DNA from: Arthrobotrys musiformis
Lineage: Eukaryota; Ascomycota; Orbiliomycetes; Orbiliales; Orbiliaceae
Assembly (NCBI GenBank): GCA_036971715.1
Contig: JAVHJL010000008.1
Span: forward strand, 1-64,000
Length of the DNA stretch: 64,000 bases
Reading direction: 5' to 3'
Part shown: piece by piece, positions 33,874 through 46,175 of the stretch
Numbering within the stretch: the first letter of the stretch is position 1
How the letters are laid out: each line of letters begins with the position of its first letter
Position numbers and translations under genes: made by a program
Notes under the pieces: model-generated
The model's input: the letters and a program-made list of their open reading frames with translations, nothing else
Told to the model about the DNA's origin: nothing
Database searches by the model: none

Positions 33874-34392
33874 TCAAACTCTCGTACAATTAACCAAAGC
33901 CAAGACCTCCGACGGCGTAGCCGTATCAACATAATACACCAACCTCCCACTATCCCTTCTACAAGTGAAAGCATTAAACCCATTCCACCCCCCTCCAACA
34001 ACTGCCCCAACGGCGGCGGTATCGGTTCCGGAGTTCAGATCAAACTGAAATAGTACGCCAGAAGGGAAAAAGACTTCGTAGTGCGTGTTCCCACTACAGG
34101 GGGTCGGCCAGGTTCGCCAGAGCCCCGTGCCACCAGCGGGACCGATTGCTTCGTCACTAGCTCTGGGTGCGTCGCCCGAGTTTCCTAGCGCGGATGTAGG
34201 GTAGTATGCCAAAGCACCGAGCCAGTAGGGCACGCTGGGTGGAGGAAGGGCGATTGCAGTAAGGTAAATAACCTCGGTTGCGTCTCTCTTTACGAGCGCG
34301 GGTTTTGATCCTGCTGCATCAGTTGGAGATCGAGGCCCGATGGCCTCCAGTGAGAGAGGAAGCGCAGCAATGAGGGAGGAGATGGAAACCAT
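33874..34392 (-). CDS. Small secreted protein, unknown function
   Basis: A single-exon frame of 172 aa from ATG 34392. I do not recognise the family. The N-terminus (MVSISSLIAALPLSLEAIG) looks like a short signal peptide, followed by a KR site (LVKRDATEV, about residue 35) that could be cleaved by a Kex2-like protease. The mature part has only three cysteines (TPCSGN, FTCRRD, NCTRV) and is rich in Gly, Pro, Ala and aromatic residues, with a segment NTHYEVFFPSGVLFQFDLNS suggesting beta strands. It converges on the thioredoxin gene with a 165-bp gap. It could be an effector-like or cell-wall protein. Codon use and an uninterrupted frame support a real gene. Confidence 0.65.
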   Translation of the reverse strand: MVSISSLIAALPLSLEAIGPRSPTDAAGSKPALVKRDATEVIYLTAIALPPPSVPYWLGALAYYPTSALGNSGDAPRASDEAIGPAGGTGLWRTWPTPCSGNTHYEVFFPSGVLFQFDLNSGTDTAAVGAVVGGGWNGFNAFTCRRDSGRLVYYVDTATPSEVLALVNCTRV

Positions 34393-36700
34393 GTTGGAGG
34401 TTTAGAGTAGACTAAATCGAGACTCGGGCTTCTGGTTTTGTATGGTAGGCTTCAAAAAGAAATTGAGAATGCTATTCTATTGACCTGTTGCAATCGCCAA
34501 AGCCGAAACGTGTATTAGAATATCTCGATATATATCGACGATTGTAGCGGGTGCACACTACCACCTACGACAAATCTATCGAGAGTACCCTTCGAATTTA
34601 TACACTACAAATTTACTAAGCGGCCTCTTCGTTATCACGTAGTATGCAGCGGGATCGGCACCGGCTCAGCTCCATAAGTAATCTCAGAAATATGCCAATC
34701 CGTGACCGCTTTCGCCGTTGAAGTGCCCAGACGTCGTTTTTGCCGTTTTAGGGAATATCACGAACATGTTAATGTAAGCTCGCCAATGCGCCTGCAGATA
34801 CCTATGCACATACTATGTATGTACATGTACGTAGATTGAGCTTAGGAAGATGGCTAAGCCATACGGTTAAACAAGCTCATAAGGTAAAAAAATGCGGATA
34901 ATGTCGTTCGGGAAAGATTTTCTTGAGGGTGGTTCACAAATTTATGTTTGAACACTTCTTGCGATCATTTATATGGGTTATGTGCGTAGCACAAGGCTAG
35001 GTTGCATGCAGAATTCTAGAAATGATTCATATATTATCGCGAATTCGACCACGCTCTCAATTCAGTGGATATTGATGCGTCGTAAGCGTTCAACTCCGCG
35101 AAAAACAGGTAAATACCACGACTATTTGTATCTGTCAGATCATATACTCTCCGAGCTAATATACAACACAGTTTAGAATTTCAATCAGGGTTTGCGTGTG
35201 GACTGTAATCGACCCCTAGATCTCGCTAACTTGCACGACGGTGTCGCACAATTTTGCAACGTGTACAGCGAACGATCCCAAAATCTTATCGCCCTTACCC
35301 CGGATACATCGATGTATCTTACACCTCATATTGAGGCTGTTATTGCTCGAACGGGCTTAGCTAGCTACACTTTGGCTATGGACGCGATGCTTTGGGAAGT
35401 GTGTCGTGGATTTCGCTTCGTTTGAGATTAGTGATCTGATGTATTATCTGCATGCCCCGCCCCGGATAATTCGCCCAGAGCTGGTGCTAATGCAGCGCAC
35501 GGCGTCACAAGCTTCGACAAAAACAGATATTCGAACAAATCACAGAAAATATTCTAACAGCCCATGATCAGTACTTTCTGATATCACCTTGGATTCGAGA
35601 CAAGATATCACCTCAAATTTAAATTCCAATTCCACGCCACTGCGGACACGTTTACCATGACAATAATAAAGACGGTGTGGTCCTATTGGTGACGCAAGTT
35701 CTGAAGGCAATTTGGGCCCTGCTTGGCGCCACGTCCACGTGCCTTGCTTGCATGGTCCCAAATGTCGAAATAACAAAACGGACCAGGCAAGCGATGCCGA
35801 CAACGATTACCACTGCGAAAAAGTTGCCTTTTCAATCCGCTTCTACAATGACTTCTCAGTTCGCTCGTAGGCTCTTTCAGACTTCTTCGCCACAACGCGA
35901 TATATATCTTGATATCGGGATGTATTACGTATTGTGTATTATAAATCCCCCGTCGAGGCCGGATTTTGGATAAGACGGAACGCGCGGTTGCATGTGGATC
36001 TCTTCAATGTCTCGACAGCTGTAGGGTTAGCTACGTGAGTATGCGACGATGCTGCGAATTCATTGGTATCAAAGCTAACTCACGTAAGAGATCAGGGTCC
36101 GGGCCAGCGTATCGCAAGCCCTTTCGGGTTCCTAAATTTCCGCGCCCAGAGCACTCGAGTTGGGTTGCGGGCTTCAAGAGCAAATTCGCGGGGCCGCCCA
36201 GCCTGCTATCGGCCCGTCAAAACATGTTCGTTTGGTGGGCCCCTGTTTCGCTTCGACTTCCACTCAGTTTCACAAACATGGTTCAGCGGAACGTCGTCCC
36301 GCAAGTCACCACAAAACATCTCGACGCTGACGAATTTCCCATTAAAATGCCGTCTGCCCCAGAAAAACTTTACCATGGAATAGCCAAAACATCTGGAAAA
36401 CTTAATTCTCCGTCCGTTCCATCTTGCACCCAGACTGCCTGTGCTATTGGTGGAACTTTTCATGGAATCGACTTTATACCATGGATCAGCTATTAAGCCA
36501 AGATGGACTTCCATGTATCCACGATCTACTGGAAGGGGCTGTGGCAATGGTAGCGATACATCATTATATCGGAGGAGAGTGATATAAATATGGAGGACCT
36601 ATGCAGCTACGACACTAGCCTGAGACGCAGGATATCATCGCGAACGTTCGAATCGAAAGAATCATTGGACCACAGAGGCCTCAGTTGAGGTTGAATCAAA
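34393..36700. other. 2.3 kb interval without a supportable gene
   Basis: Two frames merit mention but not a call: 35192-35425 (plus, 77 codons) and 35966-36496 (plus, 176 codons, overlapping a readable minus-strand frame at about 36150-36500). Neither matches a family I know, and both lack splice context. The last 120 bp are the PL9 promoter. Confidence 0.4.
36583..36590 (+). promoter_or_regulatory. TATA box of the CBM1-PL9 gene
   Basis: TATAAATA lies 111 bp upstream of the ATG of the pectate lyase gene, a normal spacing for a regulated secreted enzyme. Called from sequence and position only. Confidence 0.45.
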
Positions 36701-38335
36701 ATGGACAGCTATCGAAAGATCATTGCAGCGGGCGCCGTTTTATCTCTTTTACTCAAAGGTGCCAGTGCCCAAGCGCAACCTTACGCACAGTGCGGTGGGT
36801 ATGTACATACATCCATACACGTATATGTCTTGGCTACCCGCCCCAGGGCGTGGCCATCATCTATTGAGGTGAAAATGACTAACGGAAGGGTTAACGAATT
36901 TGCTTAGGTCTGGCTACACTGGGTCAACTACCTGCGTGGATGGGTGGACGTGTGTCTACAGTAGTGAATGGTACTCCCAATGCCTCCAAGGGGCTGCTGC
37001 GACCTCCACTACTACAACGACGAGGACGGCCACCACTACTGCCACAACCAGCCGAACGACTACAACAAGCTCGAGAACAACTACCACGAGTTCAAGAACG
37101 ACGACCCTTGTCACAACCACTCGTACAACCACAACTTCCGCTTCACCAGTGGCCACAGGTTGCGTGATTTATGTTTCGACAGGTGGCTCTGACTCCAACA
37201 ATGGCAGTATAAATTCACCTTTCGCCGGCATTCAAAAGGCCGTGGACACCGCAACTCCAGGATGCACGATCTATCTCCGCGGTGGCACATACAAACCCTC
37301 AAAGAACATCCAGATCGCAAAAAGTGGAACTGCCTCGCAACGTTACACTATTTCTGCCTACCCCGGCGAGAAAGTCATAATAGATGGAGACGATATGACT
37401 GGCACACCCGCGGACCTAGGGGCTAGTCTCGCTAACTCCGACCGTGGTATATTCCACGTTCAAAACGCCAATTATTGGACCTTTAAGAAGCTCGAGTTAA
37501 TCAACGGACCGTACGGAATGTATAATCGTGATGCTTCCTATAACGACTTCTTAGACCTCATTACCAGAGATAACTACGAATCTGGTCTCCAGCTTGAGGG
37601 AGAGGTTGCATACTGTAATGTTATCAATTTGGACAGTTATGGAAACCGCGACCCCAGAAAGAACGGCGAGTCTGCTGATGGCCTTGCTATCAAACAAGGT
37701 CGCGGCGCAGGCAATGTAGTTCGTGGCGCTAGGCTCTGGAATAACGTCGATGACGGCATTGATCTCTGGTAGGCCATCCACCCGCGGGCATCGTTTGCAG
37801 AGTTTTGGAATTAACCCTTTATCATAGGATGTTCGAAACCCCTATTCTCATTGAGAACACCCTCGCCTGGGGCAACGGCGTCAATAGATGGGGCTTCACT
37901 CCCTTCGAAGGCGATGGCAACGGCTTCAAGCTTGGTGGTGGGGATCCAGATGTCCCAGCAAACCACATAATCCGGAACTGCTACGCCTTCTCAAACGCTA
38001 AGCATGGATTCACCGATAATGGTAACTACGGCACCTTAACCCTCGACCATAATACCGCCTGGAAAAACGGAGGCACGGGATTCACCTTTGCAAGCTCCCC
38101 CAGCAAGCTTACCAATAACTTGGCTAGCAACAATGCTGCCACTTACACCCTGGGGTCCGGTGGCTCGCAGAGCGCAAATTCGTGGAATATCGGTGGCACA
38201 TGGAACGATGCGAGGTTTATCAGCACTAGTACCTCTCTTGTTACTGGAGCTCGCGACTCTAACAATATGATTCCTGCAAGCGATTTCTTGCTTCTCAAGG
38301 ATGGAACGACAACTGGCGCCACCACTCACGTTTAG
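36701..38335 (+). CDS. Secreted CBM1-linked family 9 polysaccharide lyase (pectate lyase)
   Basis: An extracellular enzyme expected to cleave pectate or related uronans by beta-elimination with Ca2+. Exons are 36701-36798, 36908-37768 and 37828-38335, giving 488 aa. A signal peptide (about 1-23) is followed by a type-1 cellulose-binding module at about 27-60, rebuilt across intron 1 (AQCGGSGYTGSTTCVDG, then TCVYSSEWYSQCL). A Thr-rich linker (about 61-118) leads to a parallel beta-helix domain starting CVIYVSTGGSDSNNGS. The family 9 hallmarks are NGESADGLAIKQGRGAGNVV and NNVDDGIDLW (311-320), whose acidic residues correspond to the Ca2+ site known in bacterial PelL-type enzymes. Intron 2 splits the Trp codon of DLW. 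The cellulose-binding module on a pectin-type enzyme suggests action on intact cell walls. Other beta-helix specificities are possible. Confidence 0.9.
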
Positions 38336-41300
38336 TTCTGTTGAACCAGTAACGCGATTGCGCGGGCTTTTTCCGGAAATAAAGTGTATATAATAGCCAC
38401 CCATTCTAATTAAATCGTATATATAATATAAATAAGCCGCTTGCTACAGTAATTTAAGTTTTGACCTAATGCCAGTGGCTTGAGCTATCTTCAATACTAG
38501 GGAAATGGTCAGTCCGGACGATCTGGAACCCATGGAACGAGAATGCAAGACTGAACTTCTTACGAAAGGTTTAGAGGTTAGCAGTGAAGCTACAGCATAT
38601 ATCGATAGCGAGAAAACTTCGGAATAGGATTCCCTTCGAGATGGCACCGTTTGTCTAAAAAATTGGTCCTACTAGATGTGGTCAGATGCTAATAGCTATG
38701 TCCCACTTTTCGAATCACTGGTTTGTTGAAGCTAGTACTTCGGTGTTGGGGACGCCTTGTAATGACGAAAATGTCCGTCGGACTCAACTTCGAGAGACAA
38801 GTCTACAACTTAAGTACAATTCAAATTCAAACCCAAGGGTTCATTCGATGCATTTCTCGCTCCTAGGATCAATAGCTACCCTGCGACCAAAAGCATTTCA
38901 CCCAACAGCCGTACATTGTTTACACTTAATAGTTACGCACCCAAATTCAAGCTTGAAAAAGTACTTACCTCGCCGTAAATACTCTCGCGCAGCTGCTAGG
39001 GTAATGTTAATGTTCGAGTCGGTAAGTTCACTGTCCCATTTTAACAGGAGTGACAAGATTCGATATTAACCATTGCCATTGATCAATTAAAAGAAGCCGT
39101 TGTAATTACTCATGACGTTAAGATTTGGTTCCCGAGAAATTGTACTCGGAAGAAACAAAAAATATTCCAACAATGACACAACATGTCATGCGTGCACATG
39201 TATATTTCTCCCCTTTTTTCGGCCTAGTATTAAGACGACTACAGACATTTGGTTTAAAAGATGACTGCGGGCTGTTATTTCCTTTTTTTGTTTTTCTACT
39301 AGTGGTTGACTTGCCAACCCCAGTGAATGATTTTACGACATCGCACTCAGATTTAAGCCAGCTTAATTACGTCGACCAGATAATAACTATACCACCTCCG
39401 AACTAATTAGTGGTCTCGTGAGCAGAGTCTCTAAGCCAAATGTGCAGGGACCCGCGAATCCGAACCCGAGCTATAACTCCTTGAGTATGCAGACACATAG
39501 AACAATATCACATCAAAGCACATATCTCAACATGCACATACACGGGAGGTAACTGAGAACAATATACATGTCACTAGCAGCTTTAATTGCCATGATGCCC
39601 AAAAAATTTATGATAATAGTTGTTCCAAAGATACGTCTTATAATTCCATAACAATGTATAGTTTGATTGTTCAGATCCATCAGCCTGGTATCGAAAGCAG
39701 GGGTGAACGGGGCATAGCCATTGGAAGCGGGGCATCGTTAATGTATTCGCCACGTCTGGGCTTCGGCTTGTTGATTTCTGGTAACAGCAGGCTAAATTAC
39801 CCTCGACGTCCCGCTTTTTCTCCACCCCCTTTTCCGATTTCAGGTAATGGGCTCTCATGTTAATTGACGGGTTGGCTTTCACAGACAGCGCTCTTCAAAA
39901 AAACAAAAGAAAGCGGAGCCAATGTGGTTGGCTCAAGAGAACCGTTCATTGTATTCTGTGGCCTCCATATACTTACAGTTCACCCAAAAGTTTGGTCAAT
40001 GTATTATGTAGCTAGAGTTAAGATATATAGGAGCAGCGGATATCAAGGTAAAAAGAATTCTGGGCGCTTTAGTGGTTGTTGCATAAGCTTGTAATTGTAT
40101 GCACAATCGACGTCAACAGCTAGCTCCCCGTGCCATAAATTCAAAGGATCCGACAGCGGCCACCCTTAAGTGATAATCGACCGATTTGCGATCGTATTCC
40201 AGGCATTGGCAAGTATCCCACCCTTGTAAAATCTTGTCCAAAGCCCAAGCTACGCTTACATGAATCCGATATCATTTTCAATGTGATAGGTTTGCCTTTA
40301 ATCCACATAGCTATGTGGAGGCTATGCTTATTCCAAAATTAGTGTCGTGAAATTTCCGTTGGATGCGCATGCGCTCTCGAAATTTCAAGAGCAAGCAAGC
40401 TAGAACTCGATCCGACTGTAACGGCTCTGTTCCCACACATCGATCCATGCTCATCCACGATACCCATAGTGTACAGACATATATGCTATAATTTAATTTG
40501 CCCCCGTCACATTAACGTAGATATGGGGCAAAACTCTCATCGATCGAGCATCCTATTGGAGTGCTAGAAGAAACATTTTACTTGCTGGAACTAGTAGTAT
40601 AGTCATGGACCTACATTTCAATGACCCACCCTATGTTACCTCCCTTCTTCAAAGCCGGCTGCGCTCAAATCCGCGAGCTCTAGGCTGGAAGCCAGAACCT
40701 ATGTATCAAATGATACCTTGATCGATTTCTTTTTCGCGTGTGATGGGGAAAGTATTAGCTAATTAACGGAGCTTCCCCTTGCAACACCCCGAAGCTTTAG
40801 TCTCGATTGAGGTCCAGTTTCACAATACCAGCGATTCTCACGATCGATCGGTCCTAACCCCCACGGGATTTGTGTTCCTCTTGTACACATGCACAAAATA
40901 GGACAAAGCGCAAGGCATGTTCTATATGGCTGAACATATTGCTGGGAAACAACTTTTTCCTCCGTTTTTTGGTTCACTGTTAAGCTATGGTGAGTGAATC
41001 GCTCTAAAGTCATATCAATCAGATCTTATTAATTAACTATAAAAGGGACCATAGTAAGATCCATGATAAGTAAATAAATTGCAGAACACATACGATGTTG
41101 AGGGTAAGGATTACACCGGTAGCGTTACAGTGTAGCGCAGGGGGAAGGAATCGATAGATCCTTATTAATATTCGGCGGAAGGATGGATGTCCAACCGAGC
41201 GGGAGGCAGATGCAGCCGACTTTTTCATCCAGGCTAGGAAAAATATTAGCCTCCTGTCCACAAACGAATCTTGATGTTGTATACCAATATTGATATATTT

Positions 41301-43051
41301 CCGAGGCTTAGTGTTTACTCTGATATTACAGATCCCCGAATTGCAATATTGAGGCTAGTCTGAAGTTTTGTTCATTGCAATATTTTTTTGCTTCAATCCT
41401 GCACGCCGCCCTTGCTTGCTTCATTGACCAAGCGTTTACCTTGGATTCAACGTTCAAAATGCAACACTAATTGATCCCACATTCTCCCATATGGCCATAT
41501 ATTCGGCACCAATTGCGATTTTGATCCGCCGAGACAAGTTCCAAAATAATATGATATCATATGCCTCCAGAGCGGTGCTCTGGTATGGCGCAAAAAAATC
41601 ACTCGTCCGAGCACGTCCCAAGAATTATTCTCGAAGCCCCAGAGTTTGTCTCTGATTGACAGGGCGCGCGCGGCTTCTCTCAGGGATGATCCCTATTAAA
41701 TGAAGCCATCTCGAAGGTTCTCCAAACCATGTGCCAATCCGGTAGCTTCTATCTGGGCAGTATCAAATAAATAGCGAGACGATTCAATCTTGACTGCGAA
41801 TACGAGATCTGATCCACACTTTTGCCCATTCCTTGCAGGGGAATGGCTCGGTTAACCAACCGAAAAGAGGTTTTCCTACAGGCGGTCGAAAACACGGAAC
41901 GTCTCACCTGTGGCTAGCGTTTGGCATGGCTTTGCGGTGGCATCCATAAAAGGGGTCACGGACCTCAAATTTGTAACTCGACTTGATTGACATATGGACA
42001 TGCATGCAGTGAAAATAAGCGTAGCGTGACGTGACATGAAAATTGTGGCGGCTCTTCATTCAAATGTCGAAACACTCGAGCCCAGGACTCCTTTCGTGTG
42101 TTCAACGGTTCAGGCCCACAGTAAGCTCTCCCCTCCAATCTATCGGAGGAGTTCACAACATATACTCCAACCCAAGTCTCTCCAAGATGGTTCGGTGGTT
42201 TCCTTTTTTTTTTTTTTTTTTTTGACAGTCGACTTCACCGCGGTTAAAATATATTGTCGAAATGCAACCCCGCGTGTGTCCGAATCAAGAAGACTAAAGT
42301 ACGAAGGTATCGAACTAATCCGAATGAAGGGTTGACTTTTTAGAATCGAATTCCGTGAAAGGCCCCTCTGACTTGCAGAAGGTGCGCCGACGGCTTCCCT
42401 TACGTATACTTCATAATTAACTTGCTACAACGTGAACGCACATAAGCTGAGCGCCACGGATCGATGGAAACCTTAAAAAGTCTACATCCTCTGTAGTAGA
42501 TCCCAGACACCCTCCCTTTTTCCAACATAATATCACAATATCACAGCATAATATAGTAATATCTTGAGTTTATCCTGTCGAACTGCAGGAGCCTGGTTGA
42601 ACAAGGGCGCCTCGGACCATGCAAGTTGACAGGGCTCCTTGTGGGGTCCGGATTAACTATCTGTGGCTCAACACTCAAAATCGGACCCACCCAGTGCCAT
42701 GGGAAGTTGGCCAAAGCGCCTGGTCCATCAGCCATGAAACCATGGAAATTGTCCAAGGTTCTCTGAAGTTCAACTCCACCTTGAAATTCGAAACCGGAAA
42801 AATTGTACCTACGAAGGGCAAGATGTGCCGATGTCGAGAAATATATAATGTCTGCTATTCCCTCCGTTCTTCTTCACTTCTATTCCATCATCATCAAATT
42901 CTCTTTCTTACCCACGCTCATTACTTACCAGCCTTCTTCTGTGAAAGGGCATAATATTCCAACGTTCTATTTTTTGAACATCACACTCATTTGAAAACTT
43001 TTGATTTTTTCCTTCCAAGTTACCTAGATCTAGATCTATATATACATCAAT
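38336..43051. other. 4.7 kb gene-free interval
   Basis: Between the two CBM1 enzymes. Only short or overlapping frames, several starting with TTG. A T20 run is at 42204-42223. The final 300 bp are the LPMO promoter, with a pyrimidine-rich leader and TAGATCTATATATAC at 43031-43045. No transposon or repeat family recognised. Confidence 0.5.
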
Positions 43052-44322
43052 ATGAAGTTCACAGTGCAAGCACTTTTGGCAGCCGGTCTCGCCGCCACCG
43101 CGCAAGCCCACTCTATTTTCCAGAAGCTCTCCATCAACGGAGTCGAGCAAGGGCAGTTGGTCGGATTCCGAGCCCCAAAAAGCAACGATGTACGTTAATG
43201 CGACTTCTAATCCGCCTGGTTTAAATTAAACGTTTGGGTACCAATATTACGGCCTGCTAACCCTTGTATCTGCAATTTAGCCCATCATGGATGTTTCCTC
43301 CAGCGATATCATTTGCCAGGTTCCTGGATCGACATCTTCCTCCGTTGTTGACGTTCCAGCTGGTGCAAAGGTCGGCACATACTGGGGCCACGTTATCGGA
43401 GGCGAACAATATGCGGGAGATGTCGACCACCCGATTGCGGCTTCCCACAAGGGCCCAATCGCCATCTACCTGTAAGTTTGCTGTGAAAAATTCGCCAATA
43501 ACTGTCCTTACTAACAATTGCGAAAATAGTGCTAAGGTGGATAATGCCGCCACTACCTCCTCGGCTGGCCTCAAGTGGTTCAAGGTTGCGCACGAGGGTC
43601 TCGATACCTCCACCAAGAAGTGGGCTGTCGATACCATGATTGACGCCAAGGGCTGGTGGTACTTCACTCTTCCAAGCTGTCTCGCCCCAGGAAACTACCT
43701 CCTCCGCGCTGAATTGATTGCCCTCCACAGCGCTTACGACAACCTTGGTGCTCAATTCTACATCTCTTGCGTTCAGATCAACATCGGCGGTAGCGGTACC
43801 TACAACGGTGGATCCACCGTTTCCTTTCCCGGTGCTTATGCCCAAGATGATGCTGGCATCAAGATCAGCATCTACGGAAACACCGGTCAGCCAGATAACG
43901 GTGGCCGTGCATATGCTATCCCCGGTCCTGCTCCTATGACCTGCAGCGGACAGACTAACCCAACCACCACCGCCGCCACCACCAGCAAGGCTGCCGCCAC
44001 CACCACTACCAAGACTACCACTGCCGCCCCTACCACCCTCAGCACTATCACCAGAGCTGCTACCACCACCACAACCCCGAAGACCACCACTACTTCCACG
44101 ACTTCCAAAACTACCACGACTTCCTCAAAGGCCGCTGTCACTACCGCTGCCACTACCTCCAAGGCAGGTAGCAGCTGCCCAACCAAGACTACCACTGCCT
44201 CCGCAGCTGCCCAGACCCTCTACGGGCAGTGCGGTGGTGCTCTCTGGAAGGGTCCAACAACTTGCGCCCAGGGCACTTGCAAGGTCCAAAACGATTACTA
44301 CTCCCAGTGCGTGAATTACTAA
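43052..44322 (+). CDS. AA9 lytic polysaccharide monooxygenase with C-terminal CBM1
   Basis: A secreted copper enzyme that oxidatively cleaves cellulose (formerly called GH61). Exons are 43052-43189, 43281-43471 and 43530-44322, giving 373 aa with all joins in phase. The signal peptide is residues 1-19; cleavage after AQA exposes His20, the essential N-terminal histidine of the copper brace. The second brace histidine is H176 (ELIALHSAYDN) and the axial tyrosine is Y187 within AQFYISC, with Q185 in place. The catalytic domain ends near 250. An 88-residue Thr/Ala-rich linker (251-338), probably O-glycosylated, leads to a type-1 cellulose-binding module (339-373, YGQCGG to YYSQCVNY). GWWYFTLPSCLAPGNYLLR is also family-typical. 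It pairs functionally with the CBM1 pectate lyase to the left. Confidence 0.96.
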
Positions 44323-45815
44323 ATGTTCACACCTCTTCGCCACGGAGCGAGAGCCGGGGAACGGGGGAAATCGGGCATTAAGCCCCGATATACTCCCTCC
44401 AAGCACTGAGGACTTCAACCTCCGCCAACTTCTGGAAATCATGGCACCAACAAACCCGTGCACCAAGTGTTCGCACTACATTCTATCCCGGAGAGAACCC
44501 AGTGTTTGATCCCTGGCAAAACCTTTATATATAAAAAAAGAACTTCATAATTCATGTATATAATTTCTACCTCTTTCGCTTCTCATAACCAAAGCCAGAC
44601 TTTAGTCGGGATATCAGGGATCGAAGGGCTATATAGTCGTGGCTCGAGATAATCGCTTCGATGCCCCTCACTCCTTTTTATATTACAGCAAGGGCTACGC
44701 CTTCGCTATTTTTTATACTTAATTCTTTATATTCTTTCTATACTAGAATTGTTTGCTTGGCGTACATGTAGAGTATAATAGAATCATCCTTTTTTACCAC
44801 TTTCTCTTCCAAAAACCAACCGTAGTCAGCATAGCTAGTGATTGCGCCGAGATCATCAAACCGGTCGCCCATGCGCACGCCCTCAGCTGATATCCAGACA
44901 GGATCAGTGCAGTTGGCGTTCACCGCCACCACTTCTACCCATTTTAAATTGCAGCCCGTCATATAAACAGACAGCCCAGGCCAAACGAGTTATTAAATCG
45001 CACATTAAATTCGTAAACGTAAAAGAGAAAACTAAATGGAACCGGAGCTGAAGCTAAGAATTTGAATAGTCTCACAATTAAACTTAAGAATTTGACAGTT
45101 TTGCGAGCTGAAACATCAGGTCCAAACGTTTGAGTGTCAAAATACAACATACCTGGCACAACACATTGCATTGTATAATACGTTATTGGGTGTCCAGGAT
45201 ACAAAAACGGGAGCATCGAAGTATAGAAGACGGCCTGTCTGTCTTAGTTTCTATCTAGGAAGTGTCTTTATAATGCTGTCAACGGCTAGATCTCACCAAT
45301 AAGATACACCTGACGAGTATCTGTGCATCGGATGGGCCATACACAACCTCAGCCCTTATAATAGTATCCGCAATGAAAAATTAGAGAGTAAGTATTGATT
45401 TATTAGGACTAGATTAAATCCATCTGACACCATATGAACCTTGAGAAGTACGATACACAGTTCAATAACCGGACATATATGACAATAAAGCCTCAACGGT
45501 AGACTCCAAGAAACCCGAGCTACAGCTGGGTTGACTTGGAGGCCTCGAAATCATACAGACCGCCAAACAATCTCGCGCTCGATCCGACGGGGATCCTGGG
45601 AGAAAAAGAGAAAAAGAAAATCGAACAGGCCCAAGATTATAATTAACGCCTCGCTAAAAATGGAACATGGAAAGTCATGACCGGTACGACATTAAGAAAT
45701 AGTGATTAAGCCCCTTCTCAATCGATGAGAGGGCCTAGCCTTGGAAATAGGATGCCCGTAGGCTAGCTAGACTGCAGCACCCTCCTCAAAGCCACTTATT
45801 CAATAAGAGCCAGGC
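44323..45815. other. Intergenic, no confident gene
   Basis: One small minus-strand frame with an ATG (44738-44962, 74 codons, MTGCNLKWVEVVAVNANCTD...) is listed separately. Otherwise AT-rich spacer and the LPMO terminator. Confidence 0.45.
44738..44962 (-). CDS. Possible small hypothetical protein
   Basis: A 74-codon frame from a true ATG (44962). The translation is well balanced, with segments such as DPVWISAEGVRMGDRFDDLG and SYADYGWFLEEK, and reads more like real protein than the surrounding frames. I do not recognise it. No clear acceptor site precedes it, so it is either a very short gene or a leftover 3' exon. Confidence 0.25.
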   Translation of the reverse strand: MTGCNLKWVEVVAVNANCTDPVWISAEGVRMGDRFDDLGAITSYADYGWFLEEKVVKKDDSIILYMYAKQTILV

Positions 45816-46175
45816 TTAATAAATCCGATTGGACCCACCACTTCCACCATGCGAAACATTTTCAGCGCTAGCCGGCGGCGACGAGGACGAAGACGAAGAC
45901 GAATCGGCCTGAGTATCAGGGTGTCGTAACCTCAAGCTCAATCCCACAGCCAGCCCGACGACCAACCCGATGAAGAGGATATTTGCAATAATCAGGACAG
46001 TGCAGAAGAGTTTTCGGGATGTTCGCTTCTTGGAAAACGGGATTCGGACAGTAGATACTTCGTCGGCGGCGTCGATCGATACGCGGGCCTTTTCTACGTC
46101 ATCGATACTGCTTGTGGTTGTCTCGACTGAAAGTCTGGAGGGGTGTGGGGCGACTTGGCCGGATGTTTGTGCCAT
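45816..46175 (-). CDS. Small single-pass membrane protein
   Basis: A single-exon frame of 119 aa from ATG 46175; family not recognised. The N-terminal half is hydrophilic, with Ser/Thr and acidic residues and a basic cluster (FSKKRTSRK, 48-55) directly before one strong transmembrane helix (about 56-80, LFCTVLIIANILFIGLVVGL). The rest (about 81-119) is short and low-complexity, with eight consecutive serines and a Gly-rich end. The positive charges before the helix predict a cytosolic N-terminus. Similar architectures are common in lineage-restricted fungal proteins. There is about 1.8 kb of empty sequence on its promoter side. Confidence 0.6.
   Translation of the reverse strand: MAQTSGQVAPHPSRLSVETTTSSIDDVEKARVSIDAADEVSTVRIPFSKKRTSRKLFCTVLIIANILFIGLVVGLAVGLSLRLRHPDTQADSSSSSSSSPPASAENVSHGGSGGSNRIY

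Noticed and set aside
35966..36496. Plus-strand frame of 176 codons before the pectate lyase gene
   Set aside because: No family resemblance; an antisense frame reads equally well and contains stops. Possibly a relic, but not supportable.
42619..42954. Plus-strand frame of 111 codons with an ATG
   Set aside because: Lies in the LPMO promoter, ends in low-complexity hydrophobic sequence from the pyrimidine-rich leader; likely chance.
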